From Shewanella aestuarii (lineage in GTDB: Bacteria; Pseudomonadota; Gammaproteobacteria; Enterobacterales; Shewanellaceae): a DNA stretch of 64,000 nt. The stretch's first letter is position 1. Each line of letters opens with the position of its first letter. The translations under genes were made by a program, and so were the position numbers. Positions 16,012-25,051 of the stretch are shown piece by piece. The stretch covers positions 1,732,501 to 1,796,500 of the forward strand of contig NZ_CP050313.1 of assembly GCF_011765625.1 (NCBI RefSeq). The letters are read 5' to 3'. The notes under the pieces are model-generated. The model saw only the letters and a list, made by a program, of their open reading frames with translations, did no database searches and was not told where the DNA came from.

Positions 16012-16296
16012 ATGGCAGTAATTACCCAATTTGTCGTGGTAAGAGAAGGGGTTGAAAAGATGACTTTTACATCCAAAAAAGAAGCCGATGCTTACGACAA
16101 AATGCTAGATATCATTGATAACCTCGTGCCTTTTTTAATGGACTCAGATGTTGAACTTGACGAATCAACCAGTGAAAAACTTGCTTTCTATCTTGCAAGC
16201 AAAAAAGATGAGCTAACTAACTTGCTAAAAGGTGGCACAACCGTTAAAGCTCCTGCAGACCCTAAACCCAAAAAGAAAGCCACTAAACAAGATTAA
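16012..16296 (+). CDS. yebG: SOS-induced protein YebG
   Basis: 94-aa protein matching YebG of E. coli in its first ~70 residues (FVVVREGVEKMTFTSKKEADAYDKMLD). It is a DNA-damage-inducible protein of unclear biochemical role. The C-terminus is Lys/Pro-rich (PADPKPKKKATKQD). A LexA box directly upstream confirms SOS control. It is divergent from the letA operon and is followed by an 8-bp inverted repeat (CTCAACTT/AAGTTGAG, 16306-16336) without a T tract. Confidence 0.95.
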   Translation: MAVITQFVVVREGVEKMTFTSKKEADAYDKMLDIIDNLVPFLMDSDVELDESTSEKLAFYLASKKDELTNLLKGGTTVKAPADPKPKKKATKQD

Positions 16297-16363
16297 CTTT
16301 ATTTTCTCAACTTCTAAAATCGAATGATAAGTTGAGCCAAATTGTTGTGTTAAAGGAATAAAA

Positions 16364-16822
16364 ATGAAAACCGAGTTCTACCAAACTTTAGTGCGTCAAG
16401 TTGAAGCCTTGATATCTGGTGAAGATGATTTAATTGCTGCAATGGCTAATTTCTCTGCCTTAATCAATGATAACCTTGATGATTTAAATTGGGCAGGTTT
16501 TTATATAGTCAAAAATGACCAATTAGTTTTAGGTCCTTTTCAAGGCAAAGTCGCTTGCACCAGAATTGCAATGGGTAAAGGGGTATGTGGCACTGCTGCT
16601 GCAACTAATACCACACAAAGAGTGGCCGACGTACACCAGTTTGAAGGGCATATCGCTTGTGATTCTGCCAGCAACTCTGAAATAGTTGTGCCTGTCCATC
16701 AAAATGGTAAGGTCATCGCGGTGCTTGATATTGATAGTCCGTTACTCGATAGATTCGATGAACAAGATCAACTTGGGATTGAATTACTCGTTAAACAGTT
16801 TGAAACATGCTTATTTGGTTAA
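16364..16822 (+). CDS. msrC: Free methionine-(R)-sulfoxide reductase (GAF domain)
   Basis: 152-aa single-GAF enzyme reducing free Met-R-sulfoxide with thioredoxin. The three conserved cysteines of fRMsr are present, in KVACTRIAM, GKGVCGTAA and GHIACDSASNSEIVVP. The family motifs NWAGFYIV and LDIDSPLLDRFDEQD are also visible. AAAGGA precedes the ATG. In E. coli the homologue (yebR) likewise adjoins proQ-prc and letAB, so the neighbourhood is conserved. 265 bp without a gene follow before proQ. Confidence 0.93.
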   Translation: MKTEFYQTLVRQVEALISGEDDLIAAMANFSALINDNLDDLNWAGFYIVKNDQLVLGPFQGKVACTRIAMGKGVCGTAAATNTTQRVADVHQFEGHIACDSASNSEIVVPVHQNGKVIAVLDIDSPLLDRFDEQDQLGIELLVKQFETCLFG

Positions 16823-17087
16823 ATAGCCATCAATTATGACTAAATGATTGTCGCAATCGCTGCCATGAGCTTTATAATAGGCAGCTAGAGCTAAATTACA
16901 TTTCATTGTGAGTTGGCAATATTTTATACTAGTGATGGCACCAGTTATTTTGTTAAGGTTTGTGTCTAGACCTTTAGCTCTGCAACTGTTAGTGCTAATT
17001 TGTAGGTTAAGTGTTAAAGCTTAGCAAATGATGAACGACTTCAAGCAATAAAGCTGAAAAGTCCCTTTATTTAACGTGGAAGTAAAA

Positions 17088-17708
17088 ATGGAATCAACAG
17101 ACAAGTTGACCGACACCAACGCAATTTTAGCGTTTTTATACGAAACCTTTCCAGCATGTTTTATTGCTGAGGGCGAAACTAAGCCTTTAAAAATTGGTTT
17201 ATTTCAAGACTTGGCTGAACGGTTAGCTGATGATTCTAGAGTAAGTAAAACACAATTACGTGTTGCGTTACGTCGATACACAAGTAGCTGGCGCTATTTA
17301 AAAGGTGTTAAAGCAGGTGTTCAACGTGTTGACTTAGATGGCAACGATTGCGGTGAGTTAGAGCAAGAACATGTCGATCATGCTCAAGCAACCTTAAAAG
17401 AAAGCCAAGAAAAAGCAAAAGCAAAGCGTCTTGCTCAAGCGCCTAAAGTGGTCGCTAAAAAGCCTGCTAAAAAAGCACCGGCTAAACGCCCAGCAGTCAA
17501 AAAAGACCGTCCAGTAAAAACGGTTGCTCCTGTTGTGAATTTAGTTCAAGCTAAAATGGAAGAACTTTCTACTAATCAACGTGTTAATGTTAAGCTTGGT
17601 GCATCTCCAGTTGCTGGCACTATCACCGACATCAAGAAAGATGATGTGCATGTTCAGTTAGATACTGGCTTGACGATCAAAGTACGTGTAGATCACATAC
17701 TATTATAA
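17088..17708 (+). CDS. proQ: RNA chaperone ProQ
   Basis: 206-aa RNA-binding protein. The N-terminal FinO/ProQ domain (~8-115) includes LYETFPACFIAEGETKPLKIGLFQDLAERL and LRVALRRYTSSWRYLKGVKAGVQRVDLDG, the RNA-binding face. A basic Lys/Ala/Pro linker (~120-155) follows, then the C-terminal Tudor-like domain (NQRVNVKLGASPVAGTI...VRVDHILL). It binds many sRNAs and mRNA 3' ends and influences osmotic adaptation. An in-frame GTG at 17076 is possible, but ATG 17088 is preceded by GTGGAAG at proper distance. It is 20 nt upstream of prc and likely co-transcribed. Confidence 0.95.
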   Translation: MESTDKLTDTNAILAFLYETFPACFIAEGETKPLKIGLFQDLAERLADDSRVSKTQLRVALRRYTSSWRYLKGVKAGVQRVDLDGNDCGELEQEHVDHAQATLKESQEKAKAKRLAQAPKVVAKKPAKKAPAKRPAVKKDRPVKTVAPVVNLVQAKMEELSTNQRVNVKLGASPVAGTITDIKKDDVHVQLDTGLTIKVRVDHILL

Positions 17709-17728
17709 ATTTAAGGAGTAACTTGTTG

Positions 17729-19780
17729 ATGCGAAAACTTACCTTGGCTGCGTCAATTGCCAGTTTATTTGTCGGATTTTCGGCATGGGCAATTTCACCA
17801 ACTATTCAAATCAGCGAGTTACCCAAGCTAGCCCAAGAACCGCAACATCAGGTTGCCAGCAAACGTGTAACCAATTTATTTACTCGAGCGCATTATCATC
17901 GGTTCGATTTAGATGATGCGTTTTCAGAACAAATATATGCCCGTTTCTTAGAACAGCTGGATTTCCGCCGTAATGTGCTTACTCAAGCCGATATAGATAA
18001 CTTTAATCAGTATCAACATCAATTTGATGACATGGTTAAATCAGGCGATATCTCACCTGCATATAAAATGTTTGATTTAGTACAAACCCGTCGTTACCAG
18101 CGTTTTGCTTATGCCCTAACTTTACTTGAAAACGAATTTGACTTTACTCTTGCAGGTGATGCTTATGAGTTTGATCGTAAGGATGCGGCGTGGCCAAAAG
18201 ATGAAGCTGAAGTTAACGAACTATGGCGCCAGCGCGTTAAGTATGATGCGTTAAACCTTAAGTTAACGGGAAAAAAATGGGATGAGATTGTTGAAATCTT
18301 ATCAAAGCGTTACAACAATGCGATTAAACGTTTAAGTCAAACCAAAAGTGAAGATGTATTCCAAAGTGTGATGAATGCCTTTGCTAGAACGGTTGAACCT
18401 CATACCAGTTATTTATCTCCACGTAATGCCGAGCGTTTCCAAATGGAAATGAACCTAAGCCTTGAAGGTATTGGGGCGGTTTTACAAATGGATGATGATT
18501 ATACTGTTATTAAAAGTTTAGTTGCTGGTGGCCCAGCTGCTATCAGTGAAAAATTATCACCTGAAGATAAAATTGTTGGCGTTGGTCAAAAAGATAAAGA
18601 AATCGTTGATGTAATTGGTTGGCGATTAGACGATGTCGTCGAGCTGATTAAAGGACCTAAGGGCAGTGAAGTTGTCTTGCAAATTTTACCTAAAAAAGGC
18701 GGTGCCAATGCCAAGCCATTTGAGGTAACCATTGTCCGTGACAAAATTCGTCTAGAAGATCGAGCTGCAACGTCAAAAATTATCGAGCCATCAGATGGCG
18801 AATACGCTAACCGTAAAGTCGGCGTAATTCAAATTCCTGGTTTTTACATGAATTTGTCTGAAGATGTCGCAAAAGAATTAGTTAAGTTAAAAGAAGCGAA
18901 TGTTGAAGGGGTGATCATCGATTTACGTGCAAACGGTGGTGGTGCATTAACGGAAGCTACCTTATTAACAGGCTTGTTTATCGATATGGGCCCAGTGGTG
19001 CAAATACGTGATGCTAATGGTCGAATAAACCAAAACCGCGATAATGATGGTAAAAGTGCATATGATGGTCCATTAACTGTGATGGTTGATCGTTACAGCG
19101 CTTCAGCTTCTGAAATCTTTGCCGCAGCTTTGCAAGATTATGAGCGTGCATTAATTGTGGGTGAATCAACCTTTGGTAAAGGCACAGTTCAGCAACATAA
19201 AAGCCTTGGTCGAATTTATGATATGTACGACAAACCGATTGGCCATGTTCAATATACCATCGCTAAGTTTTACCGTATAAATGGTGGTAGTACGCAGTTA
19301 AAAGGGGTGACGCCAGATATTCGTTTCCCAAGTGCGCTTGAGCCTGGAGAGTATGGTGAGTCTGAAGAGAAAAATGCCTTACCATGGGATAAAGTACCCG
19401 TTGCACAATATGGCACCTTGGGCAATATTACCCCAGAACTGGTTAGTCAACTTGATGTAAAACATCAAAACCGTATCAAGTCAGATGTTGAATTCAGTTA
19501 TATTTATCAAGATATTAGCGAATTCAAAAAACATCATAATGATAAAACGATATCGTTAGTTGAGAGTGAACGTCTAGCTTCCCGTGAAGATGATGACAAA
19601 CGTGCACTCGATAGAGCAAACGACCGTCGAATTCGTCAAGGATTAGAGCCTGTAAAATCTCTAGATGATATTGAGGATGATAAAGATGTCACAGTGCCGG
19701 ATCCATTTTTAGATGAAACAGCATTGATCACCCTCGATATGGTCGATGCAAAAAAATTAGCTAAAAACAACGCTAAATAG
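17729..19780 (+). CDS. prc: Periplasmic carboxy-terminal (tail-specific) protease Prc
   Basis: 683-aa S41 protease. The signal peptide is MRKLTLAASIASLFVGFSAWA. The PDZ domain lies at about 235-325 (LEGIGAVLQMDDDYTVIKSLVAGGPA), and the catalytic core contains DRYSASASEIFAAALQDY (nucleophile Ser) and GESTFGKGTVQ (general-base Lys). Prc trims lipoprotein and FtsI C-termini and, with NlpI, degrades MepS. TTG codons at 17723 and 17726 precede ATG 17729; AGGAG at 17714-17718 is 10 nt from the ATG, which also gives the cleanest signal peptide. A terminator follows at 19799. Confidence 0.95.
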   Translation: MRKLTLAASIASLFVGFSAWAISPTIQISELPKLAQEPQHQVASKRVTNLFTRAHYHRFDLDDAFSEQIYARFLEQLDFRRNVLTQADIDNFNQYQHQFDDMVKSGDISPAYKMFDLVQTRRYQRFAYALTLLENEFDFTLAGDAYEFDRKDAAWPKDEAEVNELWRQRVKYDALNLKLTGKKWDEIVEILSKRYNNAIKRLSQTKSEDVFQSVMNAFARTVEPHTSYLSPRNAERFQMEMNLSLEGIGAVLQMDDDYTVIKSLVAGGPAAISEKLSPEDKIVGVGQKDKEIVDVIGWRLDDVVELIKGPKGSEVVLQILPKKGGANAKPFEVTIVRDKIRLEDRAATSKIIEPSDGEYANRKVGVIQIPGFYMNLSEDVAKELVKLKEANVEGVIIDLRANGGGALTEATLLTGLFIDMGPVVQIRDANGRINQNRDNDGKSAYDGPLTVMVDRYSASASEIFAAALQDYERALIVGESTFGKGTVQQHKSLGRIYDMYDKPIGHVQYTIAKFYRINGGSTQLKGVTPDIRFPSALEPGEYGESEEKNALPWDKVPVAQYGTLGNITPELVSQLDVKHQNRIKSDVEFSYIYQDISEFKKHHNDKTISLVESERLASREDDDKRALDRANDRRIRQGLEPVKSLDDIEDDKDVTVPDPFLDETALITLDMVDAKKLAKNNAK

Positions 19781-19798
19781 TTTCACCAGAACAATATA

Positions 19799-19822
19799 AA
19801 AACGCGCATTAGCGCGTTTTTT
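19799..19822 (+). terminator. Terminator of proQ-prc
   Basis: ACGCGC (19802-19807), loop ATTA, GCGCGT (19812-19817), then a T run, with flanking A/T pairing. Confidence 0.88.
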
Positions 19823-19847
19823 GTTATAAAAATAAGCAGGAAATATT

Positions 19848-22406
19848 ATGTCGCAGAATCAAGCTAAACATTTAAAAGACTATAGCGCACCACATTTTTC
19901 CATTAGTGATATTGATTTAAATGTCATACTTGATGGCGAAAATACTCAAGTGATAGCCAATAGCCATATTAAGCGTAGTCATGATCATCAATTTGATTTG
20001 GTATTAGATGGTGAGCAGCTTACCTTGAAGTCAGTTAAATTAAATGGCTTACCTTGTGAGTATCGTCAAACTGATTCGACTCTCGTTATTACTACTGATG
20101 AAAAAGAATTTCAGCTTGAAATTATTACTGGGCTAAACCCTGAAGCTAATACTAGCTTGGAAGGGTTATATATGTCGGACGGTGCCTATTGCACTCAATG
20201 TGAAGCAGAAGGTTTCCGTCGCATTACCTACTTTTTAGATAGACCTGATGTATTAGCAAAATATACTGTGCGTATCGAAGCTGATAAAGCACAATTTCCG
20301 TATTTATTAAGTAATGGTAATTTAATTGAACAGGGCGAAATGCCACGCTCAGGAAGGCATTTTGTACGCTGGCAAGATCCTTTTCCAAAGCCAAGTTATT
20401 TATTTGCTTTAGTGGCTGGTGACTTTGATTTACTGGAAGATAAGTTTATAACCCAATCTGGTCGAGAGGTTAAGTTACAAGTTTTTGTGGATAAAGGTAA
20501 CTTACATAAAGCGGGTCACGCCATCGAGTCGTTGAAAAAGTCAATGAAATGGGATGAAGAGCGCTTTAATCTTGAATATGACTTAGATATTTATATGATT
20601 GTCGCGGTTGATTTTTTCAATATGGGGGCAATGGAAAATAAAGGTCTTAATGTCTTTAATACCAAATATGTACTTGCTGATAAAGCCAGCGCAACCGATG
20701 AAGATTATCACGGCATTGAATCGGTCGTCGGCCACGAGTATTTTCATAATTGGACTGGTAACCGAGTGACTTGTCGTGATTGGTTCCAATTAAGCTTAAA
20801 AGAAGGCTTAACGGTTTTTCGCGATCAAGAGTTCAGTTCTGATATGGGTTCTCGTGCAGTTAATCGTATTCATGCCATCAAGGTAATGAAGAACCAACAG
20901 TTTGCTGAAGACTCAGGGCCAATGTCGCATCCAATTCGACCCGAATCTGTTATTGAAATGAATAATTTCTATACTGTTACGGTATACGACAAAGGTGCAG
21001 AAGTTATCCGGATGATGCATACCATTCTTGGTGAACAAGGCTTTCAAGCTGGGATGAAATGTTATTTTGAACGTCATGATGGGCAAGCCGTAACCTGTGA
21101 TGATTTTGTTAATGCAATGGAAACCGCCAGTGGCATCGATTTACAGCAATTTCGTCGCTGGTATTCTCAAGCTGGCACGCCGATTGTCACTGTAAATGAA
21201 ACATTTGATCCACAATCGGGTCAATACAAAATTGAATTAAAACAAACGGTGTCGAGCCAAGGTGTGAAAGGGCAAACACTGCACATTCCTTTTAGTATCG
21301 AGTTATTGGATGCGACTGGCAAGTCGAAGGTAAATCAAGTACTTGATTTTACTAAAGCCAGCCAATGCTTTACGTTTGACGGTTTTACAAGTATGCCTGT
21401 TGCGTCTTTGTTACAAGATTTTTCAGCGCCAGTTAAACTGGTATACGATGTTAATTTTGATCAATTAGTACATTTAATGCGATTTGCTAGCAGTGAAGTC
21501 GCTCGCTGGGAGGCTTCTGTCCAATTGTTTAGCCAAAGTGTTTGGCATAATGTCGCACAGTTGCAAGATAAACAATCAATGATGGTGGATTCAAGGGTTA
21601 TTGAAGCATTCCGTGGGGTGATATTAAGCGATGAGCTGGATCATGCGCTTATTGCTGAAATTTTAACCTTAACTACAGCCGCCTCATTAATTGAACAAGT
21701 TGACCATGTTGATTTAGATGCATTACAGATAGCAAGAGAGTTTGTTATTGAGCAAATTGCATCGGCTTGTGAAGATGAGTTGATTGCTCGATATCGTGAA
21801 TTAAGTGATAAAGACTGTGCACCACAACGGGCATTCAAAAACGCGGCATTGCTTTTACTTGCTACAGTGTCAGATGAATATGAGCAGTACGTTATTAAAC
21901 AATATCAAAATGCAAGCAATATGACTGATAGTCTAGCTGCGCTTAAAGCCGCGACACAAGGGCAGTTTGCTTGCTTACCAATGTTACTAGCCGATTTTGA
22001 ATCTAAATGGAAGGATACGCCATTAGTGATGGATAAATGGTTTATGTTACAAGCGGTTGCCAATGATGCCGATGTGATTAACAAGATAAAATCATTGACG
22101 CACCACAGCAGTTTTAGCTTTGCAAATCCTAATCGGATACGCTCATTGATTGGCGCTTTTGCTGCGGCGAATACTTATCAGTTTCACCGGAATGATGGTT
22201 TGGGTTATCAATATTTAACATCTATTCTAATTAAGTTGAATAAATCTAATCCACAGGTCGCCTCACGAATGATCACGCCGTTAATTCAATTTGCCAAGTT
22301 TGATCCACATAGACAAGATCTGATGAAGCAAGCGTTAGTAACATTAAGAGAACTACCTGATTTATCGAAAGATCTATACGAAAAAGTTGAAAAAGCGTTA
22401 AAGTAA
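19848..22406 (+). CDS. pepN: Aminopeptidase N (M1 family)
   Basis: 852-aa zinc metallopeptidase removing N-terminal residues from peptides in the cytoplasm. The exopeptidase motif GAMEN is at 260-264 and the zinc site HEYFH (HEXXH) at 296-300, with the third ligand Glu at 319 in LKEGLTVFRDQEF. Length and motif positions agree with E. coli PepN (870 aa). The C-terminal ~300 residues are the helical repeat domain. It sits between two terminators, so it is a single-gene unit. Confidence 0.96.
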   Translation: MSQNQAKHLKDYSAPHFSISDIDLNVILDGENTQVIANSHIKRSHDHQFDLVLDGEQLTLKSVKLNGLPCEYRQTDSTLVITTDEKEFQLEIITGLNPEANTSLEGLYMSDGAYCTQCEAEGFRRITYFLDRPDVLAKYTVRIEADKAQFPYLLSNGNLIEQGEMPRSGRHFVRWQDPFPKPSYLFALVAGDFDLLEDKFITQSGREVKLQVFVDKGNLHKAGHAIESLKKSMKWDEERFNLEYDLDIYMIVAVDFFNMGAMENKGLNVFNTKYVLADKASATDEDYHGIESVVGHEYFHNWTGNRVTCRDWFQLSLKEGLTVFRDQEFSSDMGSRAVNRIHAIKVMKNQQFAEDSGPMSHPIRPESVIEMNNFYTVTVYDKGAEVIRMMHTILGEQGFQAGMKCYFERHDGQAVTCDDFVNAMETASGIDLQQFRRWYSQAGTPIVTVNETFDPQSGQYKIELKQTVSSQGVKGQTLHIPFSIELLDATGKSKVNQVLDFTKASQCFTFDGFTSMPVASLLQDFSAPVKLVYDVNFDQLVHLMRFASSEVARWEASVQLFSQSVWHNVAQLQDKQSMMVDSRVIEAFRGVILSDELDHALIAEILTLTTAASLIEQVDHVDLDALQIAREFVIEQIASACEDELIARYRELSDKDCAPQRAFKNAALLLLATVSDEYEQYVIKQYQNASNMTDSLAALKAATQGQFACLPMLLADFESKWKDTPLVMDKWFMLQAVANDADVINKIKSLTHHSSFSFANPNRIRSLIGAFAAANTYQFHRNDGLGYQYLTSILIKLNKSNPQVASRMITPLIQFAKFDPHRQDLMKQALVTLRELPDLSKDLYEKVEKALK

Positions 22407-22427
22407 ACGAATTATCTTAACTTTTAT

Positions 22428-22451
22428 AAGGGAGAGCTTGCTCTCCTTTTT
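22428..22451 (+). terminator. Terminator of pepN
   Basis: GGAGAG/CTCTCC stem with a 4-nt loop followed by five T. Confidence 0.8.
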
Positions 22452-22469
22452 CATTGAATCTGAGGATTT

Positions 22470-22685
22470 ATGGAATTTATTTTTAGTATAAGCATCAGTT
22501 ATGATGCATTTTTAGCATACTATAAAGGAATTGCAGATAAAGTCGCTATCACAGACATACATGGCCGAAATCTTTATGTAAACGCGAAATATTTCCGACC
22601 TTTTTTAACAATCAATGGCATCCAAGGACGATTTAAATTAGTACTTGATAGTAACGGAAAGTATCAATCGCTTAATAAATTATAG
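22470..22685 (+). CDS. DUF2835 family protein
   Basis: 71-aa cytosolic protein of unknown function. The sequence pattern (FLAYYKGIADKVAITDIHGRN, ...AKYFRPFLTINGIQGRFKL) matches DUF2835, a small family common in marine gammaproteobacteria (from memory). It has no signal peptide and few charged patches. It follows pepN. The 316 bp after it (22686-23001) carry no gene I can support; they are AT-rich, with TTGACC at 22888-22893 and a small inverted repeat GTAAC/GTTAC (22916-22931), and should hold the promoter of the next operon. Confidence 0.75.
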   Translation: MEFIFSISISYDAFLAYYKGIADKVAITDIHGRNLYVNAKYFRPFLTINGIQGRFKLVLDSNGKYQSLNKL

Positions 22686-23001
22686 AGCAATTACTTCAAA
22701 CAAACGGCTGTTTATTGTGGCTATCTGATTTTTATTTTTACTATCTGCAACATGCTGATTTTTATACTTTTAATATTTAGAGTAATTACTTTTAAATATT
22801 GGGTTACTTGCTTTTCAAATACACAGCTAAATTCACGTGTGTTATTTGTGTTAACTACGTTAATTTTATTAACTATTTTCTCTGTTTTGACCTTGCCCAA
22901 GTAGGTTAAATGCTGTAACAATGGTGTTACCTGTAGGCTAACAAGATGTTGGTTTTAATTCCTATAACAACGAATCCAGCAGGTTACGGAGAAAAGCTAA
23001 A

Positions 23002-25038
23002 ATGAATATTGTTAAGAAAAAATTTAACAAGTCGGCACTTGCTTTGGGGGTGGTGTCGGCATTGTGTTTCGCAATGAGTCCGAATGTTTCAGCTGTTTCA
23101 TTCAATTGGGGTGAAGTAGATGGTAGTTTCGACTCTACATGGACTGTCGGTGCTAGCTGGCGTGTCGGTGAACGCAATTGGAAAGATCAAATTGGTAAAG
23201 TTAATCAGCCACAGTTCGATTGGACTGGTTACTCAGCCTTTGGTGACACGCGATATACTTCTGCGCAAATTTGGGCCCAACCAGGTAGTTATTCAAGTAA
23301 CAACGACTTAAGTAACTTGCTTTATTCTCGTGGTGATACCACCTCTGAGATATTCAAAGGCCTTCATGAATTATCACTAAAATATGAAAACTACGGCTTA
23401 TTTGTGCGTGGTATGTATTTTTATGATCGTAAATTGAATGATGGTGATTATGACTTCAATGACCCGTTAACCGGTAACGGGTTTGACCCTTGTGAAGATG
23501 ACAGAGCCTCTGAAGTTCAATGCAAAGACATTCGTTTACTGGATGCTTTTGTTTATGCCAATTGGGATTTAAACGACGGTGCAAATCCTTTAACTGTTCG
23601 TGTTGGTAATCAAGTAGTTTCTTGGGGTGAAAGTACCTTGATTCCTCATGGTATTGGTATTATCAACGCCGTTGATTTAAACATCCTTAATGCACCAGGT
23701 GCTGAACTAAAAGAAGCATTCCGCCCACAGGGGATGGTATGGGCTTCTTTAGGTTTAACAGAAAACTTAAACGTTGAAGCTTTCTACCAATATGATTGGG
23801 AGCCAATTTGGGTTCCAACACCGGGCTCTAACTTTGCCACCAACGATTTTGCCGGTTTTGGCGGTTATGCCCAAAACGCGCAGTTAGGTTTTAACTCTAA
23901 TCCAGACATTAATTTAGAGTTTTTGATGTCTGAATACAAAGCGTTATATGGACAAGCTGCAGCGGCTAATTTTCATCCAGCATTAGCCTCTGCTATGGTC
24001 GCTTATTCAACCAAAGTGGCTTTGGTTCAAGATGAAGCAGAACCTGAGGACAGCGGTCAATATGGTATCAAGTTAGGTTATTACGCACCTGAGCTTGGTG
24101 AAACCGAATTTGGTTTATACTACATGAACTACCATAGCCGTCGCCCATTAATCAGCGGTACAGCGTCAAACTTCACTGCAGAAGCAATTGGTCGAGATTA
24201 TGGCCGTTTAGCCGCCAGTGGTGGTGTGATTGATCGTGAACTTATGTTGAGTATGGAAACGTTCACTAAAGCTCAAATTGTTTATCCAGAAGATATTCAA
24301 CTATATGGTTTTAGTTTCAATACGTTACTAGGCGACACTTCTGTTGCTGGTGAAATTGCTCACCGCGTGGATGAACCTTTGCAGATTGATGATGTAGAGT
24401 TACTATTTGCAGCCATGCCACAGCAGTTAGCCAATGCCGGTTTGCGTCCCGATCTTGATGGCATCTCGCAAATGGATGTGTATGCGCCAGGTGAGACCGT
24501 TGATGGTTTTATTCAATTAGATACCACGCAAGCACAAATGACTTTTACCCATCTATGGGGCCCAACTTTAGGTATGGATAATCTAACCACTTTAGCTGAA
24601 ATTGGTGGGGTTTGGATCCATGATATGCCTGGATTTGATGAGTTACGTTTAAATGGACCAGGGACAGCTCGTTCTGGTGGAAATCCAGATATGCCAGGTA
24701 TTATTCAAGCGTTACATAATGGGCCTGAAACAAATCCATTTCCTACTGATTTTGCTTGGGGTTACCGTTTAGTTGCTAAGGCTGACTTTAACAACGTATT
24801 TGCCGGTGTAAACATGGCACCGAGAGTCATTTTCTCTCATGACGTTGATGGTATTACACCAGATCCTATGTTTTTGTTCACTGAAGGTAAGAAATCAGTG
24901 GCAGTGGGTCTAAACTTTGACTACCAAAATCGTTGGGGCGTTGATTTTTCATACAATAGCTTCTTTGGTGGTGTAGGAACGACTAACGCGATGGAAGATC
25001 GAGATTATGTCTCGTTTAACGTCAAGTACTCGATTTAA
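23002..25038 (+). CDS. DUF1302 family outer-membrane beta-barrel protein
   Basis: 678-aa exported protein. The signal peptide is ~31 residues, ending FAMSPNVSA. The mature N-terminus (FNWGEVDGSFDSTWTVGASWRVGER) is the DUF1302 hallmark. Alternating hydrophobic strands, many aromatic residues and a C-terminal strand (YVSFNVKYSI) indicate a large outer-membrane barrel. It is the first gene of a four-gene operon with DUF1329, YCF48-like and MMPL/RND proteins. Families of this layout recur in Pseudomonas, Marinobacter and Shewanella and are suspected, not shown here, to handle hydrophobic compounds. Transported substrate unknown. Confidence 0.88.
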   Translation: MNIVKKKFNKSALALGVVSALCFAMSPNVSAVSFNWGEVDGSFDSTWTVGASWRVGERNWKDQIGKVNQPQFDWTGYSAFGDTRYTSAQIWAQPGSYSSNNDLSNLLYSRGDTTSEIFKGLHELSLKYENYGLFVRGMYFYDRKLNDGDYDFNDPLTGNGFDPCEDDRASEVQCKDIRLLDAFVYANWDLNDGANPLTVRVGNQVVSWGESTLIPHGIGIINAVDLNILNAPGAELKEAFRPQGMVWASLGLTENLNVEAFYQYDWEPIWVPTPGSNFATNDFAGFGGYAQNAQLGFNSNPDINLEFLMSEYKALYGQAAAANFHPALASAMVAYSTKVALVQDEAEPEDSGQYGIKLGYYAPELGETEFGLYYMNYHSRRPLISGTASNFTAEAIGRDYGRLAASGGVIDRELMLSMETFTKAQIVYPEDIQLYGFSFNTLLGDTSVAGEIAHRVDEPLQIDDVELLFAAMPQQLANAGLRPDLDGISQMDVYAPGETVDGFIQLDTTQAQMTFTHLWGPTLGMDNLTTLAEIGGVWIHDMPGFDELRLNGPGTARSGGNPDMPGIIQALHNGPETNPFPTDFAWGYRLVAKADFNNVFAGVNMAPRVIFSHDVDGITPDPMFLFTEGKKSVAVGLNFDYQNRWGVDFSYNSFFGGVGTTNAMEDRDYVSFNVKYSI

Positions 25039-25051
25039 AAGGATAATAATA

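Noticed and set aside
22888..22916. Possible promoter TTGACC plus weak -10 before the DUF1302 operon
   Set aside because: The -10 match is poor at any reasonable spacing; only noted in passing.
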